Positions 8,645 through 17,266 of a stretch of 64,000 nucleotides of DNA are shown in pieces. The notes beneath the pieces are model-generated. The model saw only the letters and a list, made by a program, of their open reading frames with translations, had not been told where the DNA came from and searched no databases. The stretch covers positions 186,001 through 250,000 of the forward strand of contig NZ_JARJNR010000006.1 of NCBI RefSeq assembly GCF_030143255.1, read 5' to 3'. A program made the position numbers and the translations under genes. Source of the DNA: Frigidibacter sp. SD6-1 (GTDB taxonomy: Bacteria; Pseudomonadota; Alphaproteobacteria; Rhodobacterales; Rhodobacteraceae). Numbering within the stretch: position 1 is the first letter of the stretch; each line of letters starts with the position of its first letter.

Positions 8645-10467
8645 TTCATCTCTCCCCGTTGGTTGTGGTCAGGTCTTTTCGTTCCGATATAGGCCTCGAT
8701 CACCGCCGGATCGTTGCGGATTGCCTCGGGCGTGCCTTCGGCGATCTTCTGGCCCTTGTTCAGGACGACCATCCGGTCCGAGAGCCGCATGATCAGCCGC
8801 ATGTCATGTTCGATCACCAGGATGCCGATGGGTCGTTCACGGCGCAGCTCTTCCAGCATGGCGATCAGCCGGTCGGTTTCGGCGGGGTTCATCCCGGCCG
8901 CCGGTTCGTCGAGAAGTAGGAATTCGGGATCGAGCGCGAGCGCCCGCGCGATCTCGAGCCGCCGCCGGTCGCCATAGGCGAAAGCCTCTGCCAGTTCGTT
9001 CCACCGGTTCGCAAGCCCGACACGCTCCAGCTCTGACATCGCCAGCTGTTCTGCTTCTGCGCGCCCGTGACCGGCGGCCTGCGCGGCGATCGTGACATTC
9101 TCCAACGCCGTCAACCTGTCGAAGAGGCGGATATTTTGAAAGGTTCTGGCCAGACCGGCGCGGGCAACCTCGTGCGGCGCCAGCTCGGAGAGCCGCAGGT
9201 CATCGAGCAGGACCGCGCCGGAGGTCGGGCGCTGCTGACCGCAGATCACGTTGACGAGCGTGGTCTTGCCCGCGCCGTTCGGGCCGATGAGGCCGGTGAC
9301 CTGCCCGGTCGGCACCGTGAAGCTGACGCCCTCGAGTGCCGCGAGCCCGCCGAAGCGCACGGTTACATCGCATATGGCGAGGGGGCGCGCCGCACGCGCG
9401 CCGCGCCGTGCCGCGACCGCAACAGGTGGCGGATCGGCGAGTTTCGGCGCGAAAGTTGCGGGTGCAAGTTCCGAAAGCCCGACCATCCCGACAGGGCGCG
9501 CCCAGATCGTCAAGAGCAATGCAAGGCCAAGGCCGAGCTGTGGCAGGCCGAAGACCGGCGGCAATGCGAAGAGGCCAAGGTCAAGCCCCGCCTCGCCCTG
9601 CCTGAGGATCTGCACCACCGCCGTCAGCATCACCACACCGGCCAGCGCACCGGTCACGCTGTAACGGCCGCCGACGATCAGCATCGCGATCAGAAGAAAA
9701 GTCAGGTCGAAATAGAAGTCCTTGGGTGAAAAGGCTCCAAGATAGTGGCCATAAAGCGCGCCCGCGACACAGGCGAGCGTGATGCTCAGCGCCCACCCGA
9801 TCAGCCGCATCCGGCCGACGCTCACCCCAAGCGCCGCCGCAGCCACCTCGTTCTCGCGCGACGCACGGAGCGCGAGGCCAACGCGGCTTTCCCGGAAGAG
9901 CCGGGCGATGAAGGTGAAAAGAACCGCCGCCACCAGCGCGACGCCGAACCCGGTCAGTCGCGGCACGCCATAGAAGGTCTGGCTGCCGCGCGTGATGTCG
10001 CGCGCGCCCACGAGGCAGACATGCAGGATGATCAGGAAGGCCAGCGTGCCGATCGCCGCCGATCCGGTCGAAAGCCGCGCCATCACCGCGCCGCTCGCCA
10101 CACCGACGATGACCCCGACCAACGCCGCCACCCCGAGTGCGGCGAGAAGCCCCAGTTCGTGCCCCTGCAGCCAGCCGGGCAGGCCGGGCAGCGCGGTTTT
10201 CTGCACCGCCGCCGGCATGGTCATCAGCGCGGCCGCATAGGCGCCAAGCCCCATGAAGGCCGAATGGCCAAAGGACGTGATGCCTGAATTGCCGCTGAAG
10301 ACCGCAAGCGCCAGGACGGCGGCGGCCTGCAACAGCATCAGCGTCGCGATATTGTCGCCCCCCGCCCCCATGAGCGCGCGCATGAGAAATGCGACGAGAG
10401 CAAGTGCCGCCGACAGCAGCCCCGCGCTCAGCCACGCAGTCCTCGGCAGGGCAAACCAAAGGCGCAT
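8641..10467 (-). CDS. Fused HAAT permease-ATPase (LivM-LivG)
   Basis: A single 608-residue protein carrying both a membrane half and an ATPase half. Residues about 15-340 are a LivM-type permease with around ten hydrophobic segments, including NSGITSFGHSAFMGLGAYAA. Residues about 365-605 are a LivG-type ATPase with GPNGAGKTT, RTFQNIRLF, signature FAYGDRRRLEIARAL and LLLDEPAAGMNP. LivM-LivG fusions are known in HAAT systems. It is the first gene of the minus-strand operon LivMG-LivK-LivF-LivH and faces the RpiR regulator gene across a 121-bp gap. Confidence 0.92.
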   Translation of the reverse strand: MRLWFALPRTAWLSAGLLSAALALVAFLMRALMGAGGDNIATLMLLQAAAVLALAVFSGNSGITSFGHSAFMGLGAYAAALMTMPAAVQKTALPGLPGWLQGHELGLLAALGVAALVGVIVGVASGAVMARLSTGSAAIGTLAFLIILHVCLVGARDITRGSQTFYGVPRLTGFGVALVAAVLFTFIARLFRESRVGLALRASRENEVAAAALGVSVGRMRLIGWALSITLACVAGALYGHYLGAFSPKDFYFDLTFLLIAMLIVGGRYSVTGALAGVVMLTAVVQILRQGEAGLDLGLFALPPVFGLPQLGLGLALLLTIWARPVGMVGLSELAPATFAPKLADPPPVAVAARRGARAARPLAICDVTVRFGGLAALEGVSFTVPTGQVTGLIGPNGAGKTTLVNVICGQQRPTSGAVLLDDLRLSELAPHEVARAGLARTFQNIRLFDRLTALENVTIAAQAAGHGRAEAEQLAMSELERVGLANRWNELAEAFAYGDRRRLEIARALALDPEFLLLDEPAAGMNPAETDRLIAMLEELRRERPIGILVIEHDMRLIMRLSDRMVVLNKGQKIAEGTPEAIRNDPAVIEAYIGTKRPDHNQRGEMK

Positions 10468-10588
10468 CCGTCACTCGCTCGTTGTTCCCCCGAGCATTCC
10501 GTCGCGCTTCCCTCGCTGTCAAGAAAAAATTTCATGTTGATTGGTCTAAGCGAATGCGTGTAATGAATGCTACATTGTCGGAGCTGCA
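10468..10588. promoter_or_regulatory. Divergent regulatory region, HAAT operon / RpiR operon
   Basis: 121 bp, AT-rich in the middle. It contains the inverted repeat GAAA-AAA-TTTC (10523-10533) and TGTA-N8-TACA (10559-10574), the latter just before the regulator start. Either could bind the RpiR protein encoded next door, which would let one regulator control both import and metabolism. Confidence 0.45.
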
Positions 10589-11512
10589 ATGACCGATTTC
10601 GCATCGCACGCACACACACCGCACGAATCCGTCCGCGACCGCCTTCTGGGCGCCGCGACGGGGTTTTCGAATGCCGAACTCAAGGTGATCCGCGTGCTGC
10701 TTGCGAATTATCCGGCCGCAGGCCTGACAACGGTCTCGCGGCTGGCGCGCGAGGCTGGTGTCAGCGATCCCACAGTGATCCGGCTGGCAAACCGTCTGGG
10801 CTTTGAAGGCTATGCAGAGATGCAGGCGACCCTGATCGCCGAGGTCGAGCTGCACATGCGCTCCCCCCTCACGCTGCCGCCGCAGGCGCCGACCGAGGGC
10901 GCGAATGTCTATCAGGACTTCCTGCGCGAAACCGTCGGCCGTTGCGAGGAACTGGCACGCAGTACCGCGACCGCCGACTTCGAGCGGATGGTCGCGCTTC
11001 TTTCCGACCCGAAACTGCGCGTCCTTTGCCTTGGAGGCCGGTTCTCGCGCTTCGTCGCGGGTATTCTCCAGCGCTGCCTTCACCATCTGCGCCCCGGCAC
11101 CGAGCATCTGGACGGTTCGGGCGCGGACATTTCCGACCGGCTGGCCGACATGGACAAGCGGCACCTGCTCGTCCTGTTCGACTATCGTCGCTATCAGAAC
11201 GATACGGTGGGCTTCGCCCGTCAGGCGCGGGCGCGCGGCGCGCAGATCGCGCTGTTCACCGACGTCTGGCGTTCACCTGTTGCCGACATCGCCGACGCGG
11301 TCCTCATGGCGCCGACCGAAACCGCCTCGCCCTTCGATACGCTCGTGACACCGGTTCTGCAGGTCGAGGCGGTCGTCGCGGGTGTGGCAGAGCGGCTTGC
11401 GCCTGACTGGCGCGACCGGGTCCGGGCGATGGAAGCGATCCGCACCGAAAACCACATCACGATTGCGACAGGTCAGGGTTCGCCAGATCCCGGCGCAGGA
11501 GATCCAGCATGA
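10589..11512 (+). CDS. MurR/RpiR family transcriptional regulator
   Basis: The 307-residue product has an N-terminal HTH_6 domain (helix-turn-helix around LTTVSRLAREAGVSDPTVIR, about residues 47-66, followed by GFEGYAEM) and a C-terminal SIS domain (about 125-260) of the kind that senses phosphosugars or other metabolites. It heads an operon with three enzymes: its stop overlaps the next start in ATGA. A GGAG-like site (10579-10582) lies 6 nt before the ATG. It probably controls its own operon and the divergent HAAT operon. The ligand is unknown; RpiR members in nitrogen-compound clusters do exist. Confidence 0.9.
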   Translation: MTDFASHAHTPHESVRDRLLGAATGFSNAELKVIRVLLANYPAAGLTTVSRLAREAGVSDPTVIRLANRLGFEGYAEMQATLIAEVELHMRSPLTLPPQAPTEGANVYQDFLRETVGRCEELARSTATADFERMVALLSDPKLRVLCLGGRFSRFVAGILQRCLHHLRPGTEHLDGSGADISDRLADMDKRHLLVLFDYRRYQNDTVGFARQARARGAQIALFTDVWRSPVADIADAVLMAPTETASPFDTLVTPVLQVEAVVAGVAERLAPDWRDRVRAMEAIRTENHITIATGQGSPDPGAGDPA

Positions 11513-12135
11513 CCAATCCACGCGAAACCCGTTTCCGGGCCGGAGAAAGCGCGTTGCTCTTCGTCGACATGCAGAAGATCTTCTGCACGCCGGGCCTCGA
11601 CCCCGCGCACCCCGAGTTGGGACCGGACCACTATTATCACCGGCGCCTGCGCGACATGGTGATCCCGAACCAGTCGCGGCTTCTCGCCCGGGCGCGTGCC
11701 CGTGGCATCCAGGTCATGCATACGATCATCGAGGCGCTGACAGAGGATTGCCGCGACGTCTCGCTCGATCACCGCCTGTCCAACCTGATGATCCCCAAAG
11801 GGCATCCGATGGCCGGGCCGATCGACGAGCTGGCCCCCATCGCCAACGAGATCGTCCTGCCCAAGACCTCGTCGGGTGTCTTCAACTCGACCAACATAGA
11901 TTACGTCTTGCGCAATCTCGGGGTCAGGACGCTGATCGTCGCCGGGGTCGTCACCGATCAATGTGTCGACATGGCTGTGCGGGACGCGGCCGACCGGGGC
12001 TATCTGGTCGCCGTGCCCGGGGACGCCTGCGCGACCTACACGCAGGATAGGCACGACGGCGCGCTTCGCGCCTATGGCGGCTATTGCTGGGTCACCGACA
12101 CCGACACGATCCTGTCGCGGATGGAGGCGAGATGA
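11509..12135 (+). CDS. Isochorismatase-family cysteine amidohydrolase
   Basis: Family members hydrolyse amides such as N-carbamoylsarcosine, nicotinamide, ureidoacrylate or biuret through a Cys-Asp-Lys triad. The triad is visible: Asp20 in FVDMQ, Lys119 in VLPKTSSG and Cys152 in VVTDQCVDMA, preceded by the usual non-proline cis peptide (GVVTD). Length 208 is normal. Overlaps the genes on both sides by 4 bp. With the ligase and N-formylglutamate-amidohydrolase-like genes downstream it most likely releases ammonia or an amine from an imported amide. The substrate cannot be named from sequence. Confidence 0.9.
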   Translation: MTNPRETRFRAGESALLFVDMQKIFCTPGLDPAHPELGPDHYYHRRLRDMVIPNQSRLLARARARGIQVMHTIIEALTEDCRDVSLDHRLSNLMIPKGHPMAGPIDELAPIANEIVLPKTSSGVFNSTNIDYVLRNLGVRTLIVAGVVTDQCVDMAVRDAADRGYLVAVPGDACATYTQDRHDGALRAYGGYCWVTDTDTILSRMEAR

Positions 12136-13442
12136 CCGAACTTCTGACCTTCGTGACGACGGATTACGCCGGGATTACCCGCGGACGGTCCATCCCGGCG
12201 GAAAGTTTCACGCCGGGCCGGGCAAAGTCGGTGGGTTGGGTGCCCGCCAACATGTCGCTGACCCCCTTCGACCAGATCGCCGACCCCAACCCCTGGGGCT
12301 CGTCCGGCGACCTGCGGCTTCTGGGCGACGAGGGGGCCCGCTACCGCGTCACCCTGCCCGGCGCGGCAACACCGACCGACATGATGATGAGCGATATCGT
12401 TGAGCTTGACGGAACGCCCTGGCCGCTCTGCCCCCGCACCTTCCTGCGCAGCGCGCTTGCGGAACTGAAATCGCTGACCGGGCTGACACTGCAGGTCAGT
12501 TTCGAGCATGAGTTCCAGCTGTTCGGCACCGGATGGGCGCAAGCCCCGGCCTTCTCGCTGCGCGCACTGCGCCAGTCCGATCCGTTCGGACCCGATCTGA
12601 TGGCGGCGCTCGACGCGCTCGGGCTGAAGCCCGAAGTGTTCATCGCCGAATATGGCCGCGATCAGTTCGAAGTGACGATGGCCCCGACCGACGGCCTCGC
12701 CGCCGCCGACCGCGCCGTTGTCCTGCGCGAGATTACCCGGGAACTGGCATCGCTCAGGGGCTGGCAGGCGAGCTTCGCGCCGAAAACGGCGATCGAGGGC
12801 GTGGGCAATGGCGTCCATATCCATTTCTCGTTCGCCGACGACAAGGGCACGAATGCGACTTTCGACGCCGCGCGTCCCGGTCGTGTCTCGGCCGTTGCGG
12901 GAAGCTTCGCGGCGGGCATAATCCGCCATCTGCCCGCCCTTGCCGCCTTCACCGCACCAAGCGCGATATCCTATCTCAGGCTCAGGCCGCACAACTGGTC
13001 ATCAAGCTATACCTGGTTCGGCGACCGCGACCGCGAGGCGAGCCTCAGGATCTGCCCGGTCACGACCCTTGGCGGCACCGATCCTGCGCGTGCCTTCAAT
13101 CTCGAATACCGTGCCGCCGATGCCTGTGCCTGCCCGCACCTCGCGCTTGCCGTGATCGTCCGCGCCGGGATCGAGGGGCTGAAGCGGCGTCTGCCCGACC
13201 CGCCCCTCTTCTCCGGCGACCCCGAGACGCTGCCACCCGCCGAACGGGCGGCGCTCGGCCTCGAACGGCTGCCGCAGTCGCTGGAGGCGGCGCTCGAACG
13301 GTTCCTCGGCGATCCGGTGGCGACGGGATGGTTCGCGCCGCTCGCCTCCGAGACCTATGTCGGCATGAAGCGGACCGAGATCGCGCTTGCCGGACCATCA
13401 CTCGACGACGATCTCTGCCGACGCTACGCAGGCATCTACTGA
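12132..13442 (+). CDS. Glutamine-synthetase-family ligase (gamma-glutamylamide synthetase-like)
   Basis: Relatives such as PuuA, IpuC and GMAS join an amine to the gamma-carboxyl of glutamate using ATP. The 436-residue product has the catalytic landmarks: FEHEFQ (Glu125, Glu127), AEYGRDQFE (Glu173, Glu180), GNGVHIHFS (His229), YLRLRPHNWSSSYTWFG, REASLRI (Arg306) and NLEYR (Glu325, Arg327). The N-terminal beta-grasp is short. There is no adenylylation-type tail, so it is not the housekeeping GlnA. ATG at 12132 overlaps the upstream stop (ATGA) with a GGAGG site 4 nt before it. Probably glutamylates an amine derived from the imported substrate; substrate unknown. Confidence 0.85.
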   Translation: MTELLTFVTTDYAGITRGRSIPAESFTPGRAKSVGWVPANMSLTPFDQIADPNPWGSSGDLRLLGDEGARYRVTLPGAATPTDMMMSDIVELDGTPWPLCPRTFLRSALAELKSLTGLTLQVSFEHEFQLFGTGWAQAPAFSLRALRQSDPFGPDLMAALDALGLKPEVFIAEYGRDQFEVTMAPTDGLAAADRAVVLREITRELASLRGWQASFAPKTAIEGVGNGVHIHFSFADDKGTNATFDAARPGRVSAVAGSFAAGIIRHLPALAAFTAPSAISYLRLRPHNWSSSYTWFGDRDREASLRICPVTTLGGTDPARAFNLEYRAADACACPHLALAVIVRAGIEGLKRRLPDPPLFSGDPETLPPAERAALGLERLPQSLEAALERFLGDPVATGWFAPLASETYVGMKRTEIALAGPSLDDDLCRRYAGIY

Positions 13443-14185
13443 TGGCAGAAGAGCGCGCCGCGGTCGAGATCGTCAACCCAGCGGGCATCGCGCCCTATGT
13501 GCTTCTCTGCGAACATGCGTCGAACTGGATGCCGCCCGACTATGACGGCCTCGGGCTTGGCTGCGCCGACCTTGAGCGCCACATCGCATGGGATATCGGC
13601 GCGGCCTCTGTCGCCCGGAGACTGGCAGCGAAGCTCGACGCGCCGCTTGTGCTGGGCGGCGCCTCGCGACTGCTGATCGACCTCAACCGCCCGCTGTCCA
13701 GCCCGACGTCGATCCCCGAGCGCAGCGAGGCGACCGACATTCCCGGCAACCTGAACCTTGGCGAGGGGGAGCGGCAGCGCCGCGCCGCCCGGTGGTTCCA
13801 TCCGTTTCAGGAAGCCGTCGGTGCACTGCTCGACGAACGGCAGCGCGCGCGCAGGCCAACGCGCATCGTCGCCATCCATTCCTTCACCCCGGTCTTCCTC
13901 GGCGTCGCACGACCCTGGCGCGCGGGCATCCTCTATCGCCATGCCTCGGCCTTCGCCTCGGCGCTGGTCGATGCCTTGGGCGGCGCGGCGGCGGGCATAG
14001 CCCACAACGAACCCTACCGGATCGAGGACGGCGGCGACTATACGGTTCCGGTGCATGGCGAGGCGCGCGGCCTGGACGCCGTTCTGGTCGAGATCCGCCA
14101 TGACCTGATCGCCGCCCCGAAGGGACAGGCGGACTGGGCCGACGCACTGGCACGCGCACTGGCACGCGCGCTGACCGCCATCTGA
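13442..14185 (+). CDS. N-formylglutamate amidohydrolase-family protein
   Basis: This zinc-amidohydrolase family (PF05013, HutG type) splits N-formylglutamate to formate and glutamate in histidine breakdown; many paralogues have unknown substrates. The 247-residue product shows LLCEHASN (about 21-28), HIAWDIGA, SRLLIDLNRP, IHSFTP and EIRHDLI, all family landmarks. Its ATG overlaps the ligase stop in TGATG. No hut genes are present, so a role in histidine breakdown is unlikely; it may act on an N-acyl- or glutamyl-intermediate made by the ligase. It ends at a bidirectional terminator. Confidence 0.85.
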   Translation: MAEERAAVEIVNPAGIAPYVLLCEHASNWMPPDYDGLGLGCADLERHIAWDIGAASVARRLAAKLDAPLVLGGASRLLIDLNRPLSSPTSIPERSEATDIPGNLNLGEGERQRRAARWFHPFQEAVGALLDERQRARRPTRIVAIHSFTPVFLGVARPWRAGILYRHASAFASALVDALGGAAAGIAHNEPYRIEDGGDYTVPVHGEARGLDAVLVEIRHDLIAAPKGQADWADALARALARALTAI

Positions 14186-14209
14186 ACCGCCGCGACCGGA
14201 AAAGCAAAA

Positions 14210-14231
14210 CCCGCCCGGAAGACCGGGCGGG
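14210..14231. terminator. Bidirectional terminator between two convergent operons
   Basis: Perfect 9-bp stem CCCGCCCGG/CCGGGCGGG with an AAGA loop, flanked by AAAA on the left and CGTTCTTT on the right. It can stop transcription from both the RpiR operon and the TRAP operon. Confidence 0.85.
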
Positions 14232-14251
14232 CGTTCTTTGCAGGCGGACCC

Positions 14252-15346
14252 TCAGCGGTAGGGGTAGCCCGCCTTTTCCATGTTCGAGGCATAGGTCTTG
14301 AACGCCTCCACCACCTTGCCCGCGCGCGGGCTCGAGGCCGCGACCTCATCCCAGAAGCCGTTCGCGTCAGAGACGACTTGCGCCCATTCCTCGTCGGGAA
14401 GCTGGGTCAGTTCCATCTTCTCGCCCTCGACGCGCAGTTTCGCCTCGCCGCCCCAGTACCAGCCAAGCCGGTAATAGTGCGACTGGTCGATCGACATGCG
14501 GAACAGTTCCTGCAGGTGCGGCGGCACCTTCTGCCAGCTGGCGGTGTTGGTGAAATAGCTGCCGAACCAGGCGCCGGTGACGGCGTTGTTCAGCGCATAT
14601 TTGCACACGTCGGCCCAGCCGACCTCGTAGGCTTCGGTGAAGCCGCACCAGGCGACGCCGTCGATCTCGCCGGTCTGCATCGCGACCTCGACATTGTCCC
14701 ACGGGATCGTCACCGGGATGAGGCCGTATTTCGCCAGGAACTTGCCCGCCGTCGGCACGCCGAAGACGCGCAGGCCGTTCATGTCGGCAAGGCTGCGGAT
14801 CGGCTTGTCGACGGTGAAGATGTGAAGCGGGTCCCAGGAGCCGGTCGAGAGCCAGGTGACATTCTCGACTTCGGAATAGGCCTCTTCCCAGATTTCCTTC
14901 AGCCCGTAGTAGCGGAAGAGCGCCGTCACATCGAGCGGGTAGCGGGTGGCGAAGGGGAAGTAGCCGCCGAAGACCGCGATATCGACCGGCGAGGCCATCG
15001 TCGCCTCGTCCGACTGCACCGCGTCAAGCGCGCCCGACTGGAGCGCGCGGAAGAGGTCGGCGGTGGGCACGAGCTGGTCGGCATAGTAAAGCTCGATCTC
15101 CATCTCGCCGTTTGCGGCGGCGTTGAACGCCTCGATCTGCGGCTTGATCACATGGGCGCCGAGAGGAGCGCCGGAGTAGGTCTGCAGGCGCCATTTGATC
15201 GGGCCGGACTGGGCGTTGACGTAAGGCGCGGCGAGCGTCGAGCCTGCAAGGGCAGTCCCGGCGGCCAGACCCGACCGTTTCAGGAAGTTCCGGCGGCTCG
15301 ACATGATCGCTTCCGACGGGCTTTGAGGTTTGATCTTATCTGTCAT
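14252..15346 (-). CDS. TRAP transporter solute-binding protein (DctP type)
   Basis: Periplasmic receptor of a sodium-driven TRAP importer. The 364-residue product has a twin-arginine signal (SRRNFLKRSGLAAGTALAGS) after an N-terminal extension; the ATG at 15346 is kept because an AGGAG site lies 6 nt upstream. The mature part shows WRLQTYSGAPLGAHVIKPQI and IRSLADMNGLRVFGV, and belongs to the DctP7/TakP-like group that binds organic acids. The pyruvate/lactate/2-oxoacid-like group is possible, but the neighbouring GlpA-like, GlpB-like and kinase genes point to a polyol or its acid. Last gene of the operon dctQ-dctM-dctP. Confidence 0.9.
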   Translation of the reverse strand: MTDKIKPQSPSEAIMSSRRNFLKRSGLAAGTALAGSTLAAPYVNAQSGPIKWRLQTYSGAPLGAHVIKPQIEAFNAAANGEMEIELYYADQLVPTADLFRALQSGALDAVQSDEATMASPVDIAVFGGYFPFATRYPLDVTALFRYYGLKEIWEEAYSEVENVTWLSTGSWDPLHIFTVDKPIRSLADMNGLRVFGVPTAGKFLAKYGLIPVTIPWDNVEVAMQTGEIDGVAWCGFTEAYEVGWADVCKYALNNAVTGAWFGSYFTNTASWQKVPPHLQELFRMSIDQSHYYRLGWYWGGEAKLRVEGEKMELTQLPDEEWAQVVSDANGFWDEVAASSPRAGKVVEAFKTYASNMEKAGYPYR

Positions 15347-15396
15347 CTTTCACTCCTTGTTGCGATGGCGGCCTCTTCCTGGGCCTTGGGTTTGGG

Positions 15397-16734
15397 TCAG
15401 CCTCTGACATTCATATGTTCAGGCAGCCAGAGCGCCAGTTGCGGCCAGATCATCAGCATGATGATTGTCAGAACCATCATTGCGACAAAGGGCCAAATCG
15501 AACGGTAGATATCGACGAGTGTGATTTCCTTCGGCGCAAGCGAGCGCATGAGGAAGAGGTTATAGCCGAAGGGCGGCGTGATATAGGCGATCTGGCAAGT
15601 GATCGTGTAGAGGACGCCGAACCAGATCAACTGGTTGTCGAAGCCAAGATCGAGCGCTTTGACCAGCGGGATGTAAAGCGGCGCGACGATGACCAGCATC
15701 GCCGTGTCGTCGAGGAACATGCCCATCACCACGAAGCTGATCTGCATCATGATGATGACGGCCCAGGGCGACAGATCCCACTGGTTGATGAACAGGTTTT
15801 CAACCGCCTTCACCGCGCCGATCCCGTCGAAGACCGCGCCGAAGGCCAGCGCCGCGAGGATCAGCCACAGGAACATGCACGAAACGCCCAGCGTCTTCAT
15901 CGCGGTGTCGCGCATCAGCCGCCAGCTCATCCTGCCTTTCAGGATCGCCGCGGCGGTGGCCGAGAAGGCGCCGACCGCCGAACTTTCGACAAGGCTCGTG
16001 TAGCCCGAAACGAAAAGGCCGGTCATCAGGAAGAAGATGACGAAGGGCACGATGCCCGCACGCGCCAGCGCGAGTTTCTCGCGCAGCGGCATGTTCAGTT
16101 CCTCGTCATCGACGACGGGGGCAAGCGAGGGATTCAGCCGGGCGCGGACCAGCACGTAGATGACGAACATCGCCGCCATGATCAGCCCGGGAACGAGCCC
16201 CGCGAACCAGAGCTTGGACACCGGCTGGCGCGCGATCATGCCGTAAAGGACCAGCACCACCGACGGCGGGATGAGGATGCCCAGCGATGAGCCGCCCTGC
16301 ACCACGCCCGAGATCAGCACCTTGTCATAGCCGCGCCTCAGCATTTCCGGCAGCGCGATGGTGGCGCCGATCGCCATGCCCGCGACCGAAAGCCCGTTCA
16401 TGGCCGAGATGATGACCATGAGGAAGATCGTGCCTACGGCAAGCCCGCCGCGCACCCGGCCGAACCAGACATGCAGCATCCGGTAGAGGTCTTCGGCGAT
16501 CCCCGCCTCGGACAAGATGTAGCCCATGTAGATGAACATGGGCAGCGTGAGCATCGGGAACCAGTTGAACAGCTTGAAAACCTGGTTGAACGGCAGGTCA
16601 GCCGCGCCGGGGCCGTAGAGCAGAAGCGCGGCACCGGAAGCCACGAAACCGATGGCGGCAAAGACCCGCTGGCCGGACACCAGCAGAAGCACCATCGAGG
16701 CGAACATCAGAAGAGCGATCGTCTCGTAGCTCAT
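15397..16734 (-). CDS. TRAP transporter large permease (DctM type)
   Basis: Membrane subunit that forms the transport path. The 445-residue product is highly hydrophobic, with a dozen or so membrane segments, opening MSYETIALLMFASMVLLLVS and containing NGLSVAGMAIGATIALPEML and VQGGSSLGILIPPSVVLVLYG, both DctM signatures. Length is normal. Its ATG overlaps the small-permease stop by 4 bp. A 50-bp gap to the binding-protein gene contains no strong hairpin. Confidence 0.94.
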   Translation of the reverse strand: MSYETIALLMFASMVLLLVSGQRVFAAIGFVASGAALLLYGPGAADLPFNQVFKLFNWFPMLTLPMFIYMGYILSEAGIAEDLYRMLHVWFGRVRGGLAVGTIFLMVIISAMNGLSVAGMAIGATIALPEMLRRGYDKVLISGVVQGGSSLGILIPPSVVLVLYGMIARQPVSKLWFAGLVPGLIMAAMFVIYVLVRARLNPSLAPVVDDEELNMPLREKLALARAGIVPFVIFFLMTGLFVSGYTSLVESSAVGAFSATAAAILKGRMSWRLMRDTAMKTLGVSCMFLWLILAALAFGAVFDGIGAVKAVENLFINQWDLSPWAVIIMMQISFVVMGMFLDDTAMLVIVAPLYIPLVKALDLGFDNQLIWFGVLYTITCQIAYITPPFGYNLFLMRSLAPKEITLVDIYRSIWPFVAMMVLTIIMLMIWPQLALWLPEHMNVRG

Positions 16735-17243
16735 TCAAGGCTCTCCCCGCGGAGGGTCCCGACATGCTTGAACACAAGTGCAACGGCCTGCAGGAGCATG
16801 AGGACGAGACACACCACCATGAGCGCCTTGATCGGGATGACCGACGGGTTCCACATAGAGAACCGTCGCTCGCCGGTCTCGATGGCATATTCGAGGCTGG
16901 AGACCGAGCCCCAGAGCATCACGCCAAGGAAGAAGATCAGACAGCCGATCGTCACGAGGTCGATCTTGGCCTTCCCGCGTTCGGAAAGATGCGAATACCA
17001 CAGGTCCATCCGGACGTGATCGTTGTTCTTCAGCGTCATCGGCCCGCCCATGAAGTAGTAGGCCGTCAGCGTGAACTGCGTCATCTCGATCGCCCAGGAC
17101 ACGGGCATCTTGATCACGTTGCGGGTGAAGGCGTCGAAGATCAGCACCGCGCCCATGTAGAAGATCAGCGCGGCGGCGGCGTATCCGACATAGTCCGAGA
17201 CCCGGTCCGTCACCCGCACATAGGTTCTAATCGCTGCCCACAC
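16731..17243 (-). CDS. TRAP transporter small permease (DctQ type)
   Basis: Four-helix subunit that pairs with DctM. The product contains YVGYAAAALIFYMGAVLIFD, VSWAIEMTQFTLTAYYFMGG and two further membrane segments. Start assigned to GTG at 17243 (VWAAIRTYVRV): an AGGGA site lies about 9 nt upstream and the gene then begins after the DeoR stop; an upstream in-frame start near 17285 would overlap the regulator gene. Resulting length, 170 residues, is typical. Start is the uncertain part. Confidence 0.85.
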   Translation of the reverse strand: MWAAIRTYVRVTDRVSDYVGYAAAALIFYMGAVLIFDAFTRNVIKMPVSWAIEMTQFTLTAYYFMGGPMTLKNNDHVRMDLWYSHLSERGKAKIDLVTIGCLIFFLGVMLWGSVSSLEYAIETGERRFSMWNPSVIPIKALMVVCLVLMLLQAVALVFKHVGTLRGESLE

Positions 17244-17266
17244 GTCGCCATCCCTGTTGCTGCTTC

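Noticed and set aside
12533-13441. Upstream extension of the HutG-like frame into the ligase gene
   Set aside because: The extension has no similarity to the family, and the ATG at 13442 overlaps the ligase stop as in the other couplings of this operon.
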